DNA of 64,000 nt from Paralithodes platypus (GCA_032716605.1 CM064480.1:21415651-21479650), one strand, 5' to 3'. Shown: positions 1 through 11,770, numbered from the stretch's first letter. The notes: generated by a model not told the origin, from the sequence alone. Program-made: numbers and translations.

Positions 1-375
1 ATAAAAGATTTGCAAGCAGTGCGAGGCATTAAGAAACTGCTTGCTCATGGTCAGATCTTTGCATTAGATCGTATGCATGAACATTTTTGGACACGCTTGT
101 GTTTCGTAGAAATGTAACTTCTGCAGAAGTTATTCGTTCTATTCTTAACATTATTTGTACAGAAAATATATTTGTACACTTTGGTAAAAAATAAACATAG
201 TTGCAACTATGCAATATATCTTCTTAGAATTAAAACATAAAAATAATACTGGACTGTAGAACCCGTCCTATCACAGCTCGTGATACATCACAATCTCCAA
301 GGGGACAGGGGGGATATGGACTATTCCGCACCCCCCCCCCCTTTTTAAACAACACAACTTATAATAGAACATTAC

Positions 376-475
376 CTACTGTACCCGTTGCCGTAAAGCT
401 ACACAGGTACGCTTTGGTTTATCTAGAAGCAACAGACAGGTAGTGTGTAAGGAATGTATGATTGGAAGCCCATAA
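376..475 (-). pseudogene. C-terminal end of DIRS-A tyrosine recombinase, separated from the rest
   Basis: On the minus strand, codons from 475 down to the stop at 376-378 read LWASNHTFL, then a YLSV motif, then CVALRQRVQ. This matches the last ~30 residues of the recombinases of DIRS-B and DIRS-C. The catalytic tyrosine (HYL here, RYL in the other two) is kept. A one-base slip after YLSVASR requires a frame change. The rest of the protein resumes at 2995, on the far side of a 2.5-kb insertion that falls between Gln and Leu of the conserved TQLWASN stretch. Confidence 0.8.
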
Positions 476-2994
476 TGGGGGGAAATAAAACATTTGTCTG
501 CTATTTTTCCCGCCTTTGGTTTGCACCAACCTAAATTTGTTGCCATCGAGTGAATTGAATTTTTTAAATCGCAGTCATCAAAATATCACTGAATTTCTAT
601 AGTCACGAATGTTACAGACATATTACTCTAACATTCTATTCAGTACATTGTCCAATATACAAAGTATTTATGATTAATAAAACATATTTGATTAGGCCCA
701 CAAAAACACGTGGCAGTCATTCGAAAAATAGTCCTGTAAATATTTTAATAGATAGGTATCCATGTCCTAAAATTAAAATGATATGTATAAAAACTCAAGA
801 TGAACTTATAAAATAATCGTCATTAGCCACTTTACTGGATATTAGATTATACAATTATAAACTAGTTTCAGATCTGGCAAGCGCATAATAAATTGATTCC
901 AGTGTTCGCTACCCATAATAGTCATTAAACGAAACTTCTCGGACAGTCAACATCTCTTCCCCACTTAACTTACTTTGTTAAATTTTACATTAGTTGTGCA
1001 TCTATGTGCACATTAGCAGTAATGGTGGTAGATATTTGTTTCTCACAGATGGCAATCTTAATATAATGTGGATTATAGTCTTAATAAAGGTAAAATGTTT
1101 AGTTATAGATTGTGTCGTGCGTGTGTGTGTGTGTGTGTATTCCAAGGTTGCCAGCGCACATCACATCTCCAAACTCGCCCAAAAGTAGCCCAATCACTTA
1201 ATACCGCACAACAGACAATTTCAGCTATTTTAATCCTATCACACACATTTTCTGATATGTTTATCTTTAACAGCCATGCATGCATGATACTATGAGTTCC
1301 CTAAATATAACTAGGCCTAGTCCCATATAGCCTACTGTATGAGTAGTGGCCTACGTGTCACATCATTTAAATATTAATGAAATACCACATATATTATTAT
1401 CACAATCATGCACTCATCAAATCTGCATCAATGTCCCAATCCCCCCTCACAAACAATCACTTAATTAGGCTATTCAGTCACCACCACATAGGCTACCATA
1501 CATGTATAATACAACCAACAGAAAGCCATGATGAACGTTTGTATGAAATGTAGCCTAGCTATAGGCTACTCAACACCTCTACAACTTTAACCCTCTGTTC
1601 CCGGAAGGGCTCTTGAACGCCCATAAAAAAGCATACACGAGCTGCCCGGAAGGGCTCTTAAACACCCATGAGCTCAAAGCCTGTGAGCTTGGTGTGCGAG
1701 GCGTCGGTCCGACGCATGTAAACAACAGCCGGCTGGACCGACGTCCCGCATCTCCGGCCACAAGAAGGAGAGCGTCGCTTGTTCGTGTGTGCCTGTATGT
1801 TGTTGTTAAGTATCGAAAAGTAGTGTAAAGTGGCTGTTTTTGCCATAAAGTTATCTCCAATGAAATCATCATCACAACTCAACCAGTTGACTTAGAGAGC
1901 TCTACTTAACGCCATTCTACAGGTAAATAACACAGCTACGCTTGGGGATGCGTGGGAATGCGGGAAGCAGTCAGAATAACAAATATACGGTAGCCTAGCC
2001 TAGACGTTTTTCGGCCAAAACACCCGGGTTTCGGGGAATATTTATGTAATGCGTAGCCGGGGCTGGAGGGTTAATAGTAGGCTATATAGAACCAGTCCAA
2101 TTCCGCTTTCCTCAATGTTAGTTAGTTAGGATAATACTTCAGAGGCTATCCACCCCATCACACTGTAAATCAAGAATATAATATAGTTTGAAATGGAAAC
2201 TCGCAAATCTACGCTTCTGAACGAATCCTAACTAGCCCAATGGTGCGAACAAAAGAAGACCTTGGCAACACTGTGTACGTATATCCCGCCGCGGTCAGCT
2301 GACGACCTAAACAGTCGCCCGTGGAAAAGGCAGTGTTGTAAAAAAAATTGTCATCATCTTTTTCGAATTTCCTGCATCTCCACGTATGTAATTTGCTGCC
2401 TCTGTGTTCTATGACATTCTGATTCACATTGATTGATTTCCTGTCACTGGTCTAATAAGAAATATAGCCGGTAACATATTTAGCTGCCCGATTTGATAGT
2501 GGATTATAAATTGGTAACTTAAAAGCGCACGATAGCTTGTTTTGTAGGAAAGAAACTATAGTGCGCAGGCGCAGACATTCAACCTGCCAAATTCTACAGC
2601 TACAGAATATAATACCGTATGTTCAGTCAATTTCTACTGAAACACGTATTTGTTAGTAACTAAAAAGTAAATACAATACTTCAATGAGTATCAAAATTTC
2701 GCCCAGCCTATTACACCACATTAGATGAAACTAAATTTCTTGTACAGGAAGCTGATATTTATGTATCAAATTATGTTAATATTTATATATTCACTGCATT
2801 AACGAGTATATAACCATCATATTATGAATCTAGTAAAAATATACTACACAACTATGTGTCATAGATAGTTGCGAACTGTATTAAACCTCTTAAATCACGA
2901 AAACCCTTAAAACACCTCAATGGTGCATCACACACGATAGTCATATGAATAAGACCCCCAGCGCCACCTGGATTTTTAGTACTGTTTTACCTCA
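476..2994. mobile_element. 2.5-kb insertion splitting the DIRS-A recombinase
   Basis: The sequence between CCATA (471) and TTGAG (2995) is absent from the matching codons of the two other DIRS copies. Joining the flanks restores TQLWASN. AT stands at both junctions, so a 2-bp duplication is possible. The ends are weakly similar in inverted orientation (GGGGGGAAATAAAACA against GAGGTAAAACA). No transposase-like frame is visible. It is AT-rich, with a (GT)n run near 1118-1140 and a TTAA-flanked MITE at 1587-2074. The class is not identified; it is probably a non-autonomous DNA element. Apart from the MITE I see nothing interpretable in 476-1586 or 2075-2994. Confidence 0.55.
1587..2074 (+). mobile_element. 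piggyBac-type MITE, copy 1
   Basis: 488 bp including TTAA at both ends (1587-1590 and 2071-2074). The left end starts CCCTCTGTTCCCGGAAGGG and the right end finishes GGGGCTGGAGGG. Near the left end CCCGGAAGGGCTCTT occurs twice about 46 bp apart. The same left and right ends bound the coding piggyBac at 54675-63719, so this is very likely its non-autonomous derivative. Near-identical copies lie at 31585-32553 (interrupted) and 38309-38796 (opposite strand). No coding capacity. Confidence 0.85.
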
Positions 2995-4195
2995 TTGAGT
3001 ATTGGCAATGTCTCCTACCGAAATGTTTTGCAGAAATCGAAGAGAGACAGCCCTGCCTATCACGCCGGGATTGCTTTCCCTAATAACATCGACAAGCAAG
3101 GAAGCTAACTTCCGTTTTGTAACACGCTTACCTGCCTGGTTTACCCATAAAGCACCTGGTTGGCGAGGTTGAGCAGCCCTCATAAACTTTGTGAGTGCTT
3201 GCCCAGGACATGAGATGATGAGTGAGTGAAAATTCAGAAAAAATATGGTCCGCATGTTCGTTCTTAGCAATAAAAGTGGGAGACGGCGCGATTTGAACAT
3301 GGTCGTGCAGTCTCCCAAACCTGAGGCAATTAGGTTCGTTGCTCATCGCCGCCAGCTCAGACACCCGGTTTCTGGTGGCAAGAGCCATGAGAAAGACAGC
3401 CTTTTTTAACAGTGAGTCAAAATCCGGCGCATTATTATATTTGCACGATTGAAGGACCGATAAGGCTTTATCAAGTGACCAGGTGGGCATGAGCTGACGG
3501 GGCGGTAGACGTAGCTTGAAACACGCCCTCATAAACCCTTTCTCCTCCGCCTGCGGTATGGAAAGGCCCGTGAGATCAAAGAAGGGGGTTCTAATGGCAG
3601 ACAAATGATTTTTTAATGTGACAACTGAAAATAGTTTCTGCTCGAATAAATAGTCTAAGCATTTGAAAATTAAAGCTCCCGAGGCAGTCGTTTGCCCTGA
3701 CTCAACAATCCAGGTTGTAAAGGTTTTCCAATGGGACTGGTATTGTCTCCTGGTAGACAGAGTGTACTGATTCATTAACTTATTAGTGACACTTGCCCCG
3801 AATTGATCTAACCATTTGGCATAGTAAATATCCACAAGGCAAAACTGAGCGAGGTCCGAAGGTTGCCAATCGTTTCCAAGTGGAAAGCGGAGACCGGGAG
3901 GGACACCGGGGTCCTGCACCACTGTTGCAATTCGTGGTACCATACCTGGGCTGGCCACAGCGGCGTGATCATCGCGACTCGGCCCCGGTAATCCCTCAGC
4001 TTGTGAATGACTTTGCACATTAACACAGAATCTGGTGGAGGAAACAGATAAATTGAGGTCCACCTGTTCCAATCGACCAGCAATGCATCGGGTCCCCCCC
4101 GCCGGGGTTACCCCTTGAACGCGTGAGAAAAAGGGGGCGTCTGTGATTCTCTGTGGACGCAAACAAGTCCACCTGTGGACGGGCCGGCATTGCAA
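2995..4195 (-). pseudogene. DIRS-A tyrosine recombinase, main part, inactivated
   Basis: Minus-strand open frame from 4195 to 3128, continuing in another frame to 2995. It matches DIRS-B recombinase from the N-terminal SDLAQFC and DIYYAKWL segments through the SHWKTFTTW and ALATRNRVSELAAM motifs. The arginine of the NRVSEL box is present. Two deletions disable it. A stretch after FSEF is missing and shifts the frame. Seven codons containing the H-x-x-R box are gone: GRA is followed directly by VSLRFLQN, whereas DIRS-B has HDLRKWA in between. The C-terminus with the catalytic tyrosine lies beyond an insertion at 376-475. Confidence 0.85.
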
Positions 4196-5592
4196 TCATC
4201 TTGTTGAAGATAGCCTGTTTGATTGTCCATTCTACTAGTGTGCTCCGCCGGCGAGATAGAGCGTCTGCCCATATGTTCGCAACGCCGGGGAGATATGTTG
4301 CATGCAGGGAAATCCCTAGTGATTCGGCTAGGGTAAAGATTTGCTCGGAAACCCTCAGCAACTCTCGTGACCTCACTGAGCCCTGTCTCTGAATACAAAA
4401 AACTGCAGTTTGGTTGTCCATTCGGAATGCTATTGATTTGTTTTTCAAGGTCATGCCGTGAGTTTGAAGGAAGAAGAGGGGGACTAGAAGCTCTTGCTTG
4501 TTGATATGAGACTGGCTGTCTGTCGACCAGATGCCCTGACCCTGATGGCCCAGGCTTGACTGGTAGCCCCAACCTAGTGCCCCTGAGGCGTCCGTGTCTA
4601 CCCATACCGTACGGGGAGGAGAAACCCATGTCGTGACAGAGTAGAGGACTTCCCTCTTGGTCCAGACCGAGAGTAAGCTGTGGATTAATGGAGGAATTGG
4701 CCATAATTCCTTCTCCGGCAAAAGAGGGAACACTTTGTTGCCTTCCAGGATTAATCGTTTGACTTTCAACCGGCCCAACTTTAGTTAACTGTACCCAGTT
4801 GAGAGAACCGATCAGGGAATCCCAAGTTTTCCTGGTCGTATCCAGACTGTGGAGGAACCGGAACAGTTTCTTGCGAAACCTGCCCCGGTTGTCCACACTC
4901 TGAGTAAGAGTCAGAGCGGCGGTATCCCAGGCCAGCCCTATCCACTGAATAGTCCTTGTGGGGACAAGGCGAGACTTTGCCAAGTTCACCTTGAACCCTA
5001 GGTTTTGTACATGAGCTAACACTTGGTTTACATGGTCTTGACATAATTCCAAAGAGTTTGCCACTACTAGCCAATCGTCCAGATACCAAAACACCTGTAT
5101 GCCTCGGATTAACAGGGGTATAAGAGCTTGCCGGACGAGTTTTGTAAACACTCTCGGTGCCAAACTCAAACCGAAAGGCATCCTTTGAAAGACGTAAGTC
5201 TCGTGCCGTACCCTCAGAGCGAGGAATTTTTGGAACCACTTGTTTATCGGGACATGCCAATAGGCATCTTTGAGATCGATCGAGCACATCCAACCTTGCG
5301 GCGGAAGTGCGAGTCTGAGTTGCTGAACAGTCAACATCCTGAAGGGTGAATTTACTACAAAGGTGTTCAGGTGCGAGAGATCTAGAAGTGGTCGCATCTG
5401 CACATTGTCCCTTTTCGGCACTAAGAAGAGTCTGGATGTGAATACTGGTTGATTGGCATTGACCGGAATAAGGACCCGTTTGGTAATCATTTCCTGAAGT
5501 AGGGCCTCCTCCTCCTGAGACACATTGATGTATTCCCGCAGCTGACACAGTCGAGGCCGCCGGCGCCACCGCCAGGTGATCCATTTGCTCAC
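3808..5592 (-). pseudogene. DIRS-A pol: reverse transcriptase, RNase H, Dam-like methyltransferase
   Basis: The minus-strand frame 5592-4108 carries the reverse transcriptase, with RMPFGLSLAPRVF and the catalytic box WYLDDWLVV (YLDD). After a frameshift near 4785 the RNase H follows in frame 4778-4020: VDTDASG, KQELL, RMDNQTA and WADALSR supply the acidic residues expected of the fold. The Dam-like methyltransferase starts VDLFAST in that frame and finishes after another frameshift in 4083-3808 (LFPPP, then ITPLWPAQVWYH). All three domains are complete in sequence but need at least two frame changes, so this copy is dead. The overlap with the recombinase frame at the 3' end is normal for DIRS. 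Confidence 0.9.
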
Positions 5593-5693
5593 TACCTTCC
5601 TGGCCCAGGTATGCGTGTAACCGGGGCTCGTCCTTCAAGGCAACTCTCAAATCCTGTGTCTTTGAGCACGGCATATGTTGAGAGTCTGAGTGG

Positions 5694-7586
5694 CTAGTTT
5701 TTTGGAGGGGGAGGTGGGTTGGCATCTGACGCTTGGCTAGATTTGGCTGATGACTGGCCCTGATTACCCTTCTGAGGGGCCTTACCTTTATACCCAGAAT
5801 GTATACCTTGTTTGGACTTGTACGGATTACCTCCCTGCTGCGGCGGGAGTCTGTGATCCCTTGGTGACTGTTTAGCTTGTGGATGGTATTGCTTGTTACC
5901 ACCCTTTGATTTATGAAAGGGCTTCTTAGCAGGGTCCTTCCGAGCTTGGGAGGCAACCTGCTTCCAACCATTAACCATATTAAACACAAGACTCCATGTT
6001 TCTGAGTTAAGGAGGGTGGCAGTCAGTACCGGCGAGAGGGTTACCCGGCGACCTGTGTCTGCCGGCAACTTCCTCACCAGATGGACTCTCAGATCTTGGC
6101 GGGCTCGAACCGCCTCCATAATTGCAATTCTGATGTCTCCTAAGGACTGAATCGAACTTTGTAGCAAAAGTCTACGAGACAATTCAGTAGCTCTCTTAAT
6201 TTTGGGTTCAGCTATAGCTGAAATAGTACGTGAAAGGGAGGCGGCGATCTGGTGACTAACCAAGTACAGTACTCCCTCGAATTTTGCGAGAATATGGTCG
6301 ACATTGCAGCCCGCAAAATTCAAAATCGCAAATTTCAAATTTCGCAAATTTTAAAGACGCAAAATTCGAGGGACTACTGTACTGAGAGAACATCCGGTAA
6401 GCCTTATTTCTTAGCTTGAAGTCCCTGTCGAGGTGAGCAGCCAGAGGGGGGGGGGGGGGGGGTAGAAAAGGGTTTATCAAGGGAGTGCAAGGAAACTTTG
6501 GACGCCGCAAGAAAGTTAAGTAAATCTGAGGACACTCCTTCTGCTTTGGCTACTGGCAAAGAAAAGTAAGCATGATTTTCTTGGGGAACCTGATGTGAAG
6601 ACTTAGAAGTAATTGTGGCTGCAAAAACCTGACTATATCTCCCAGTCTACCCAGGGGCCTAACCCCACCGGCCCCATATGCAGGACTGGTGTATGTGTCT
6701 GGTCTAGGCCCAGAGTTGTAGCCAACTCCGGCGCGAGAGCATTCAAAGCCTTGACATCATTGATGCCATCAGTTTTTGACCAATCCGCAAACAGTCGTGC
6801 AGACACGGCGGGAGGGATCGCCGGGGTAGCTGTATACACAAAATAATCCGGGTTGTACGAACTTGGTACAGCCTTAATTGATACATCCAACACCCTCCCT
6901 GCCTCATCTTTTGCCCTAAATTTCCTGGTCTTATTAATCTCAATATACCACTCGCCGGGTACTGGAAGTTCCCCTGACAGAGAAGGTTGAGCTAGCTGAG
7001 GATTCACTGGAGTCACAGGGACCCAGGAACAATCCGGGCCATAGAGGAGGGGCATGGGGCCGTTCTTCAGAGGCGCCTTATCTAAAGGAGGAGGAATATC
7101 TGCAATAACCCTCAAAGAGGAGGTAGCCAGTGCCACCGGCACTGTAGTGCCAGAAGCCGCGGCCACCACCGGGGTAGGACATGATGGAAGAAAACCCGGG
7201 GAAGCTAAGGGTCTGACAACAGAAGTACTCGGGGCTACCCAAGGTTGAGAAACCGGGGGCTCCGAAGAGGCAGGGAGTTGATAATGCTGCATAACCTTGT
7301 GTAATAACTCACTTATCTGATCAGAAGTCACACACTTACTGTGGGAGTCCCTGGATGAGTGGGAACTTGCCTCAGAGTCTTCTCCTATGAGTTACTGGGG
7401 AGCCGGAGAGAACATAACCTCCGCCGGCTCTCCACTCTGCTCAGAATTCTCTTGTTCAATTACAATTTCATGATCCGCCGGGGGCCACGTTAAATCTGGG
7501 ACTGATGAAGGCAACATGTCTATGCTATCCACCTCAGTTCTTGCGTTAAAACGAGGTTGAGAAGATTCAGATTGACGCCAGTAACC
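5694..7586 (-). pseudogene. DIRS-A gag-like protein, fragmented
   Basis: Minus-strand frames 7586-7392, 7331-6633 and about 6600-5694 align with the gag frames of DIRS-B and DIRS-C. Shared blocks include MPLLYGPD, LSGELPVPGEWYI, NPDYFVY, LFADWSKTDG and VLHMGPVGLGPWVDW. The C-terminal part is basic and Gln/Gly/Ser-rich, as expected for a nucleic-acid-binding tail. A 117-bp MITE (6265-6381), a long G run at 6448-6462 and stop codons break the frame. Gag proteins of DIRS package the element RNA (family knowledge); no enzymatic motif is present. The extreme N-terminus is lost at the LINE junction at 7587. Confidence 0.8.
6265..6381. mobile_element. 117-bp TA-flanked MITE (mariner/pogo-like) in DIRS-A gag
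   Basis: The ends are inverted repeats: CAGTACTCCCTCGAATTTTG at the left, and its near complement CAAAATTCGAGGGACTACTG at the right, bordered by TA on both sides. Removing one TA plus the element restores the gag residues FSQYLVS, which match FSQYIVS in DIRS-B. The CAGT..TCCCTCG end resembles pogo/Tigger-type elements (from memory). It is too short to code. Confidence 0.85.
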
Positions 7587-7813
7587 CCCTGTCAAGCCAA
7601 ATCTATTCTTCGACTTGCCAAGCACTCTTTCATCAATAATAAATGCACTGAACTATCCAACTCTAGCTCTTCCCAAGCTTTCTGGCATCTAGCCAAAGAC
7701 CTCTCCAACTTTTCTTCTTTGTCTTTCCCCTTTTCCACTCTGATAGCACAAGCATCACTTCTTCCTCTGACAAAGCTGAACTCTTTGCTCAAACTTTTGC
7801 CAGAAACTCTACC

Positions 7814-9197
7814 TTGGATGATTCCGGTGCTATTCCTCCCTCTCCACCCCCTTCTCTCCTACCTATGCCTAATATCCTAATCTCTTCTAAAGATGTACTT
7901 TCTACCCTCTCTGGGCTTAATACTAAGAAGACGTACGGTCCGGACAGTGTTCCTCCTGTTGTACTTAAAAACTGTGCTTCCGTGCTGACCCCTGCCTAGG
8001 CAAACTCTTTCGTCTCTGTCTCTCCTCTAACGTCTTTCCTTCTTACTGGAAGTTTGCTCTCATTCAACCTGTGCCAAAGAAGGGTGACCGCTCTCAAGCC
8101 TCCAACTATCGTCCAATTGCTCTCATCTCTTGTATCTCCAAAGTTTTTGAAACTATTCTTGCTTCCAAATTTCTTAAGCATTTCTCTTCTCATAATCTGC
8201 TCTCAGATCGCCAGTATGGCTTCCTTAAGGGTCGCTCTACTGGTGATCTTCTTTCATATCTTACTAACTCTTGGTCATCCAACTTTCGGGACTTCGATGA
8301 GACTTTTTCTGTTGCACTAGACATATCGAAGGCCTTTAATAGAGTCTGGCACAAATCTTTAATTTCCAAACTGCCCTCCTTCAGTTTCTGTCCCTCCATC
8401 TGTGCCTTTGTCTCTAATTTCCTTTCCGGCCGTTCCATAGCTGCGGTTGTGGACGGCCATCGCTCAATTCCTCATCCTATCAACTCCGGTGTTCCTCAGG
8501 ATTCTGTCCTATCTCCTATTCTCTTTCTAATTTTCATAAATGATCTTCTCAACTGTATATCTAGTCCCATCCATTCATATGCAGACGACTCTACTATACA
8601 CCACTCAATTAGTTTTCCAGAACGCCCCAGCCAGCAATCCCTCAAAAGTAAACGTAATGAAGCCATAAAATTCTTATCTTCTGATCTAGCTACTATTTCA
8701 AATTGGGGTAAAGAAAACCTTGTTACATTTAATGCTTCCAAAACTCAATTTATCCACCTTACTACCCGTCAGGAACCTCCAGAGGACTATCCCTTATTCT
8801 TCAACAATACAAAAATCAACCCTTCATCTACCCTCAATGTTCTTGGTGTCTCTTTTTCTTCTGCTCTCACTTGGAAAGACCATATTACCAGTCTCGCTAA
8901 GGCAGCCTCCCAGAAGCTGGGTGTGCTCAACCGCCTCAAAGGGTTCTTTACCCCTGCTCAGCTACTTGCTCTGTATAGGGGTACAGTACGTCCTTGTATG
9001 GAGTATTGTTCACATGTGTGGGGAGGATCCTCTCACACCACACTCCTAGATAAAGTAGAAAGGAAAGCTTTTCGTATCATTAACTCCCGTCCACTCACCA
9101 ATTCTCTGCAATCTCTTTCTCTTCGCCGCAATGTTGCATCTCTCTCACTATTCTATCGCTACTACAATAATCAGTGTTCCTCGGAGCTTTCCCAGTG
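7814..9197 (+). pseudogene. LINE 1a reverse transcriptase
   Basis: 7814-7999 gives SGLNTKKTYGPDSVPPVVLK. One base is missing near 7990 compared with 1b and 1d. 8071-9197 then gives PVPKKGDRSQASNYRPIAL, DRQYGFLKGRSTGDLL, LDISKAFNRVWHKSL, SGVPQDSVLSPILF and the catalytic box SYADDSTIH. The QG of the conserved SGVPQGS turn has become QD. The last residues before the apparent stop at 9276 are read from the inserted DNA element and are not part of the protein. The frameshift and insertion make it a pseudogene. Confidence 0.9.
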
Positions 9198-11070
9198 TAG
9201 GGTAGAGATACCAAAGGAGACGAATTGTCCAGTAGAGACGCACTTCATGCAAAAAAACTGCCATGCAAAAAACTAAAGTACCTGAAAAGAAAACAAATAC
9301 AGTACATCAAAAAATACTTTATGCTATTAGTGATGTTCTTAAAGACTACCAGCCTAATAGGACACACATTTATCTTGAGAAAAAATAAACAAAAATTAAA
9401 ATTAGATTTTCGGGGTATCTCTTAGCCCAAACCTAAGAAAGCGATTTTTTCACAGCTCATTTTTTTCCTACTTCTCTAACTCGGATCGTTTTTCTTTTGT
9501 TTCAAATGGAAAGAGCATGTCTTGAACTATACTCCTGCATGGTTTCATGACTCTTGCATGAACGAGTGCTCGTTAAAGTGGGTGCGTCCCCATTGGTTCA
9601 TGATATGGTCCAAAACCAATGGAGACGCATTTTTTCAAATTGGGTTTAGAAGGGCATAAACCGCATGCATGGTAAACCCCAATCTCGCCCCACCTCCTCC
9701 TGTATTCATGGTCGAGTTTCCTTTGATGGTGGTGGAGCTACTTTCATTTGACTTCGAGGCCCAATGGAGACGCACACGTGCGGGCCATATAGAGACGCAT
9801 CTGGATGGGGTGGTGGTGTGCGTCTCCATTGGTTTAGTGTTATTTATCAAAGTTATCTGCCCTATTTATAATATTATATCTTATTTCAGTTGCAAGAATA
9901 TTGAATAAATAGTGCATGAACTACAACTACAAACTAACAGAAATGGAAAATATAAATAAATAGTGTATGAACTATCGAATAAAGACTAAATAATGACAGA
10001 AATAATCGTACAATTTGTTTTTGTCACGTAGGTCAAGTGTGAGCTTTCGATACCCAGTTTCACAACACACACACACCCACACACTCACACACTCAGGGGT
10101 CTAAATGTGGCCAAATTACACTTTTTCATTGACCGTGACTGAACATCAACGAGACATAGGTCTACTTGTTTGGACGTCCCTCTGACTCCCTCACTGGAGT
10201 GACTCGTGCTGCCGTGCGGTGGGGCCAGTGGCACAACCCTCTAGTAGAGGGTTGTGCCAGTGGGGTGCGAAGGAGAGAGGGAAATCGACACTCCTTTATT
10301 TCTCTCTCCTCCCCCACTTCGCGAATCGGTAATTTGTGGGTTATTTCGCATATTTCTTTGTTACTATGCATCTTATATGCCTTCATGTGCTTTGTGGTGA
10401 TATAATATTGATATATATGAGAGATATAAGCGCTATTGCGTATTTTCCCCCTCCTTTCCTCCCCCCTCCCTCGCAAACTAGCTAGGCAGGGGAAGGGTGG
10501 CGGGGTTGCTTTTTACCAACAAATGTGCAATTCTCGACCATTGTAACTTCACTGCGCCGCGATATTTTAAAGAAAATATATATAGAGTCGGATGTTGGTT
10601 GGTATTCACTACACGTTGATGTAGTTTTCGTAGCTATTTGGAAATGTTGCCAAAAATGGCTTAGGATTCGGGCAAAGTCTTTCACAATTTATTTTCTCTA
10701 TAGATGTACAATGTAGGCCCACTATCAGCATGCAACTACTTTAGTTTAAGCTAGAAGTATAAGTGGTATAAATATTATCTACTAAATAATCAAATTACTC
10801 ACATATTAATACAAAAAAACAGACGTTCGTCTGCACTGGACTGGGGTGCGTCTACTTAGGGTTTGGTGGTCATAAGGAGACGCACTTGATATTGGACCTC
10901 ATCTCGGAAAATACTTGAAATATATCAAACATTGACACATCCATTAAAAGAATAACCATTTGGTAATATATCAAGTGAGTTGCAAGTTAAAAGAATGAAT
11001 GAGCTTGACACACTGATTTTTTCTTGAAAACTTTCACACTTTTTGCGTCTCCTTTGATGCCTCTACCCTA
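9198..11070. mobile_element. 1.87-kb TA-flanked DNA element with GAGACGCA repeats
   Basis: It sits inside LINE 1a: copy 1b reads CCCAGTGCATACCACC where 1a reads CCCAGTG, the element, then TACCACC. The ends are inverted repeats starting TAGGGTAGAG, followed by a CAAAGGAGACG block, with TA at each edge. The octamer GAGACGCA or its complement recurs at least eight times: 9235, 9622, 9767, 9792, 9818, 10845 (partial), 10877 and 11043. No transposase frame is present. It looks like a non-autonomous TA-target element whose repeated octamer may be a transposase-binding motif. It also holds a CA-rich run (10062-10095) and a 31-bp palindrome. Confidence 0.75.
10229..10259. repeat. 31-bp near-perfect palindrome
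   Basis: Two 15-bp arms (TGGCACAACCCTCTA and its exact complement) flank a single G at 10244. It could form a hairpin or cruciform. It lies inside the DNA element at 9198-11070, with no coding context. Confidence 0.9.
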
Positions 11071-11392
11071 TACCACCTCCTCTACGTAGGGTACGTAGTA
11101 CCCGCCTTGCAACACAATCCCACCCCTACTCTGTGCAACTCTCCAACCCAAGAGTAAAACGCTATTCTCAGACTTTCTTCTATTCAACTGCTGAGCTCTG
11201 GAACTCTCTCCCAGAATCAGTCTTTCCCTCTTCCTATGACTTGAATTGTTTCAAACTCTGCGTGTCCAGGCATTTTAGCTCGAACGTCCCTTGATTTCGG
11301 CCCTGTCACTCTTTGAAATCTGGGGGAGGCACTCGCTGCAGGCAGTTATGCCTTTTGTCTTCCTCATTCACATAGAAAAAAACAAAAAAACA
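11071..11392 (+). pseudogene. LINE 1a 3' end after the insertion
   Basis: Continues the C-terminal coding region of LINE 1a: a stretch matching RYYSQTFFYSTAELWNSLPE in 1b, a terminal FKL..VSRHF segment, then the short 3' untranslated part and an A-rich tail (11376-11392). The sequence is closely similar to 24890-25195 and 52380-52696. The next bases (11393 on) belong to another repeat family, so the LINE ends here. Confidence 0.85.
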
Positions 11393-11770
11393 AAAAATTG
11401 TATTATGGGTGAGGGCTGCCGCCCCCATACCCCCGCTGGTTGAGTAGGCCTACTAGCTTAATCCCTTAGTAAATAAAAAAAAAAATTGGCTGTCGATTAT
11501 ACGAAGGTGAAAGAAAAGTCGATGAAGTCTACGGTGTTTACTCTGCAATCTTCAGCTTTGATTGTACATTGATAACGGGAAAGTACCGGTACCGTATTGA
11601 CAACCTTGTTACGAAAATTAACTTTTAGTACCATACAGTACTTTCATAAATTTATATTAGGCTTTTCCGAGGGTTTAACACATTTTCATATGATCTTTAG
11701 AGCTATCGATAACTGGAAGTACCGTATTGACAACCTTGTTACGAAAGACATTTTAGGGAATTTTTTTATT

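Larger units (their letters stand above)
1..7586 (-). mobile_element. DIRS-A: degraded DIRS1-type retrotransposon, incomplete at both ends
   Basis: Minus-strand remains of a DIRS retrotransposon in the order gag (7586-5694), reverse transcriptase, RNase H, Dam-like methyltransferase, then tyrosine recombinase ending at 376. The 3' untranslated part runs off the left edge of the window. The 5' end is lost: at 7587 gag gives way to an opposite-strand LINE. All frames are broken by frameshifts or deletions. No inverted terminal repeat is seen. It is clearly the same family as DIRS-B but a different subfamily, since the RT regions differ at many residues by eye. DIRS elements integrate through a tyrosine recombinase rather than a DDE integrase (family knowledge). 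Confidence 0.9.
7587..11392 (+). mobile_element. LINE family 1, copy 1a, 5'-truncated, interrupted
   Basis: A plus-strand non-LTR retrotransposon that begins abruptly at 7587, inside the region between endonuclease and reverse transcriptase when compared with copy 1d. Coding sequence runs to 9197, is interrupted by a TA-flanked DNA element (9198-11070), and resumes at 11071 (CCACCTCC..) through the end of the reading frame (FGSNVP-like end) to an A-rich tail ending about 11392. Sister copies are 1b (23605-25195), 1c (37161-37751) and 1d (41098-41720 plus 50408-52696). The clade is probably in the Jockey/CR1 group of LINEs, but that needs a tree. Confidence 0.9.
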
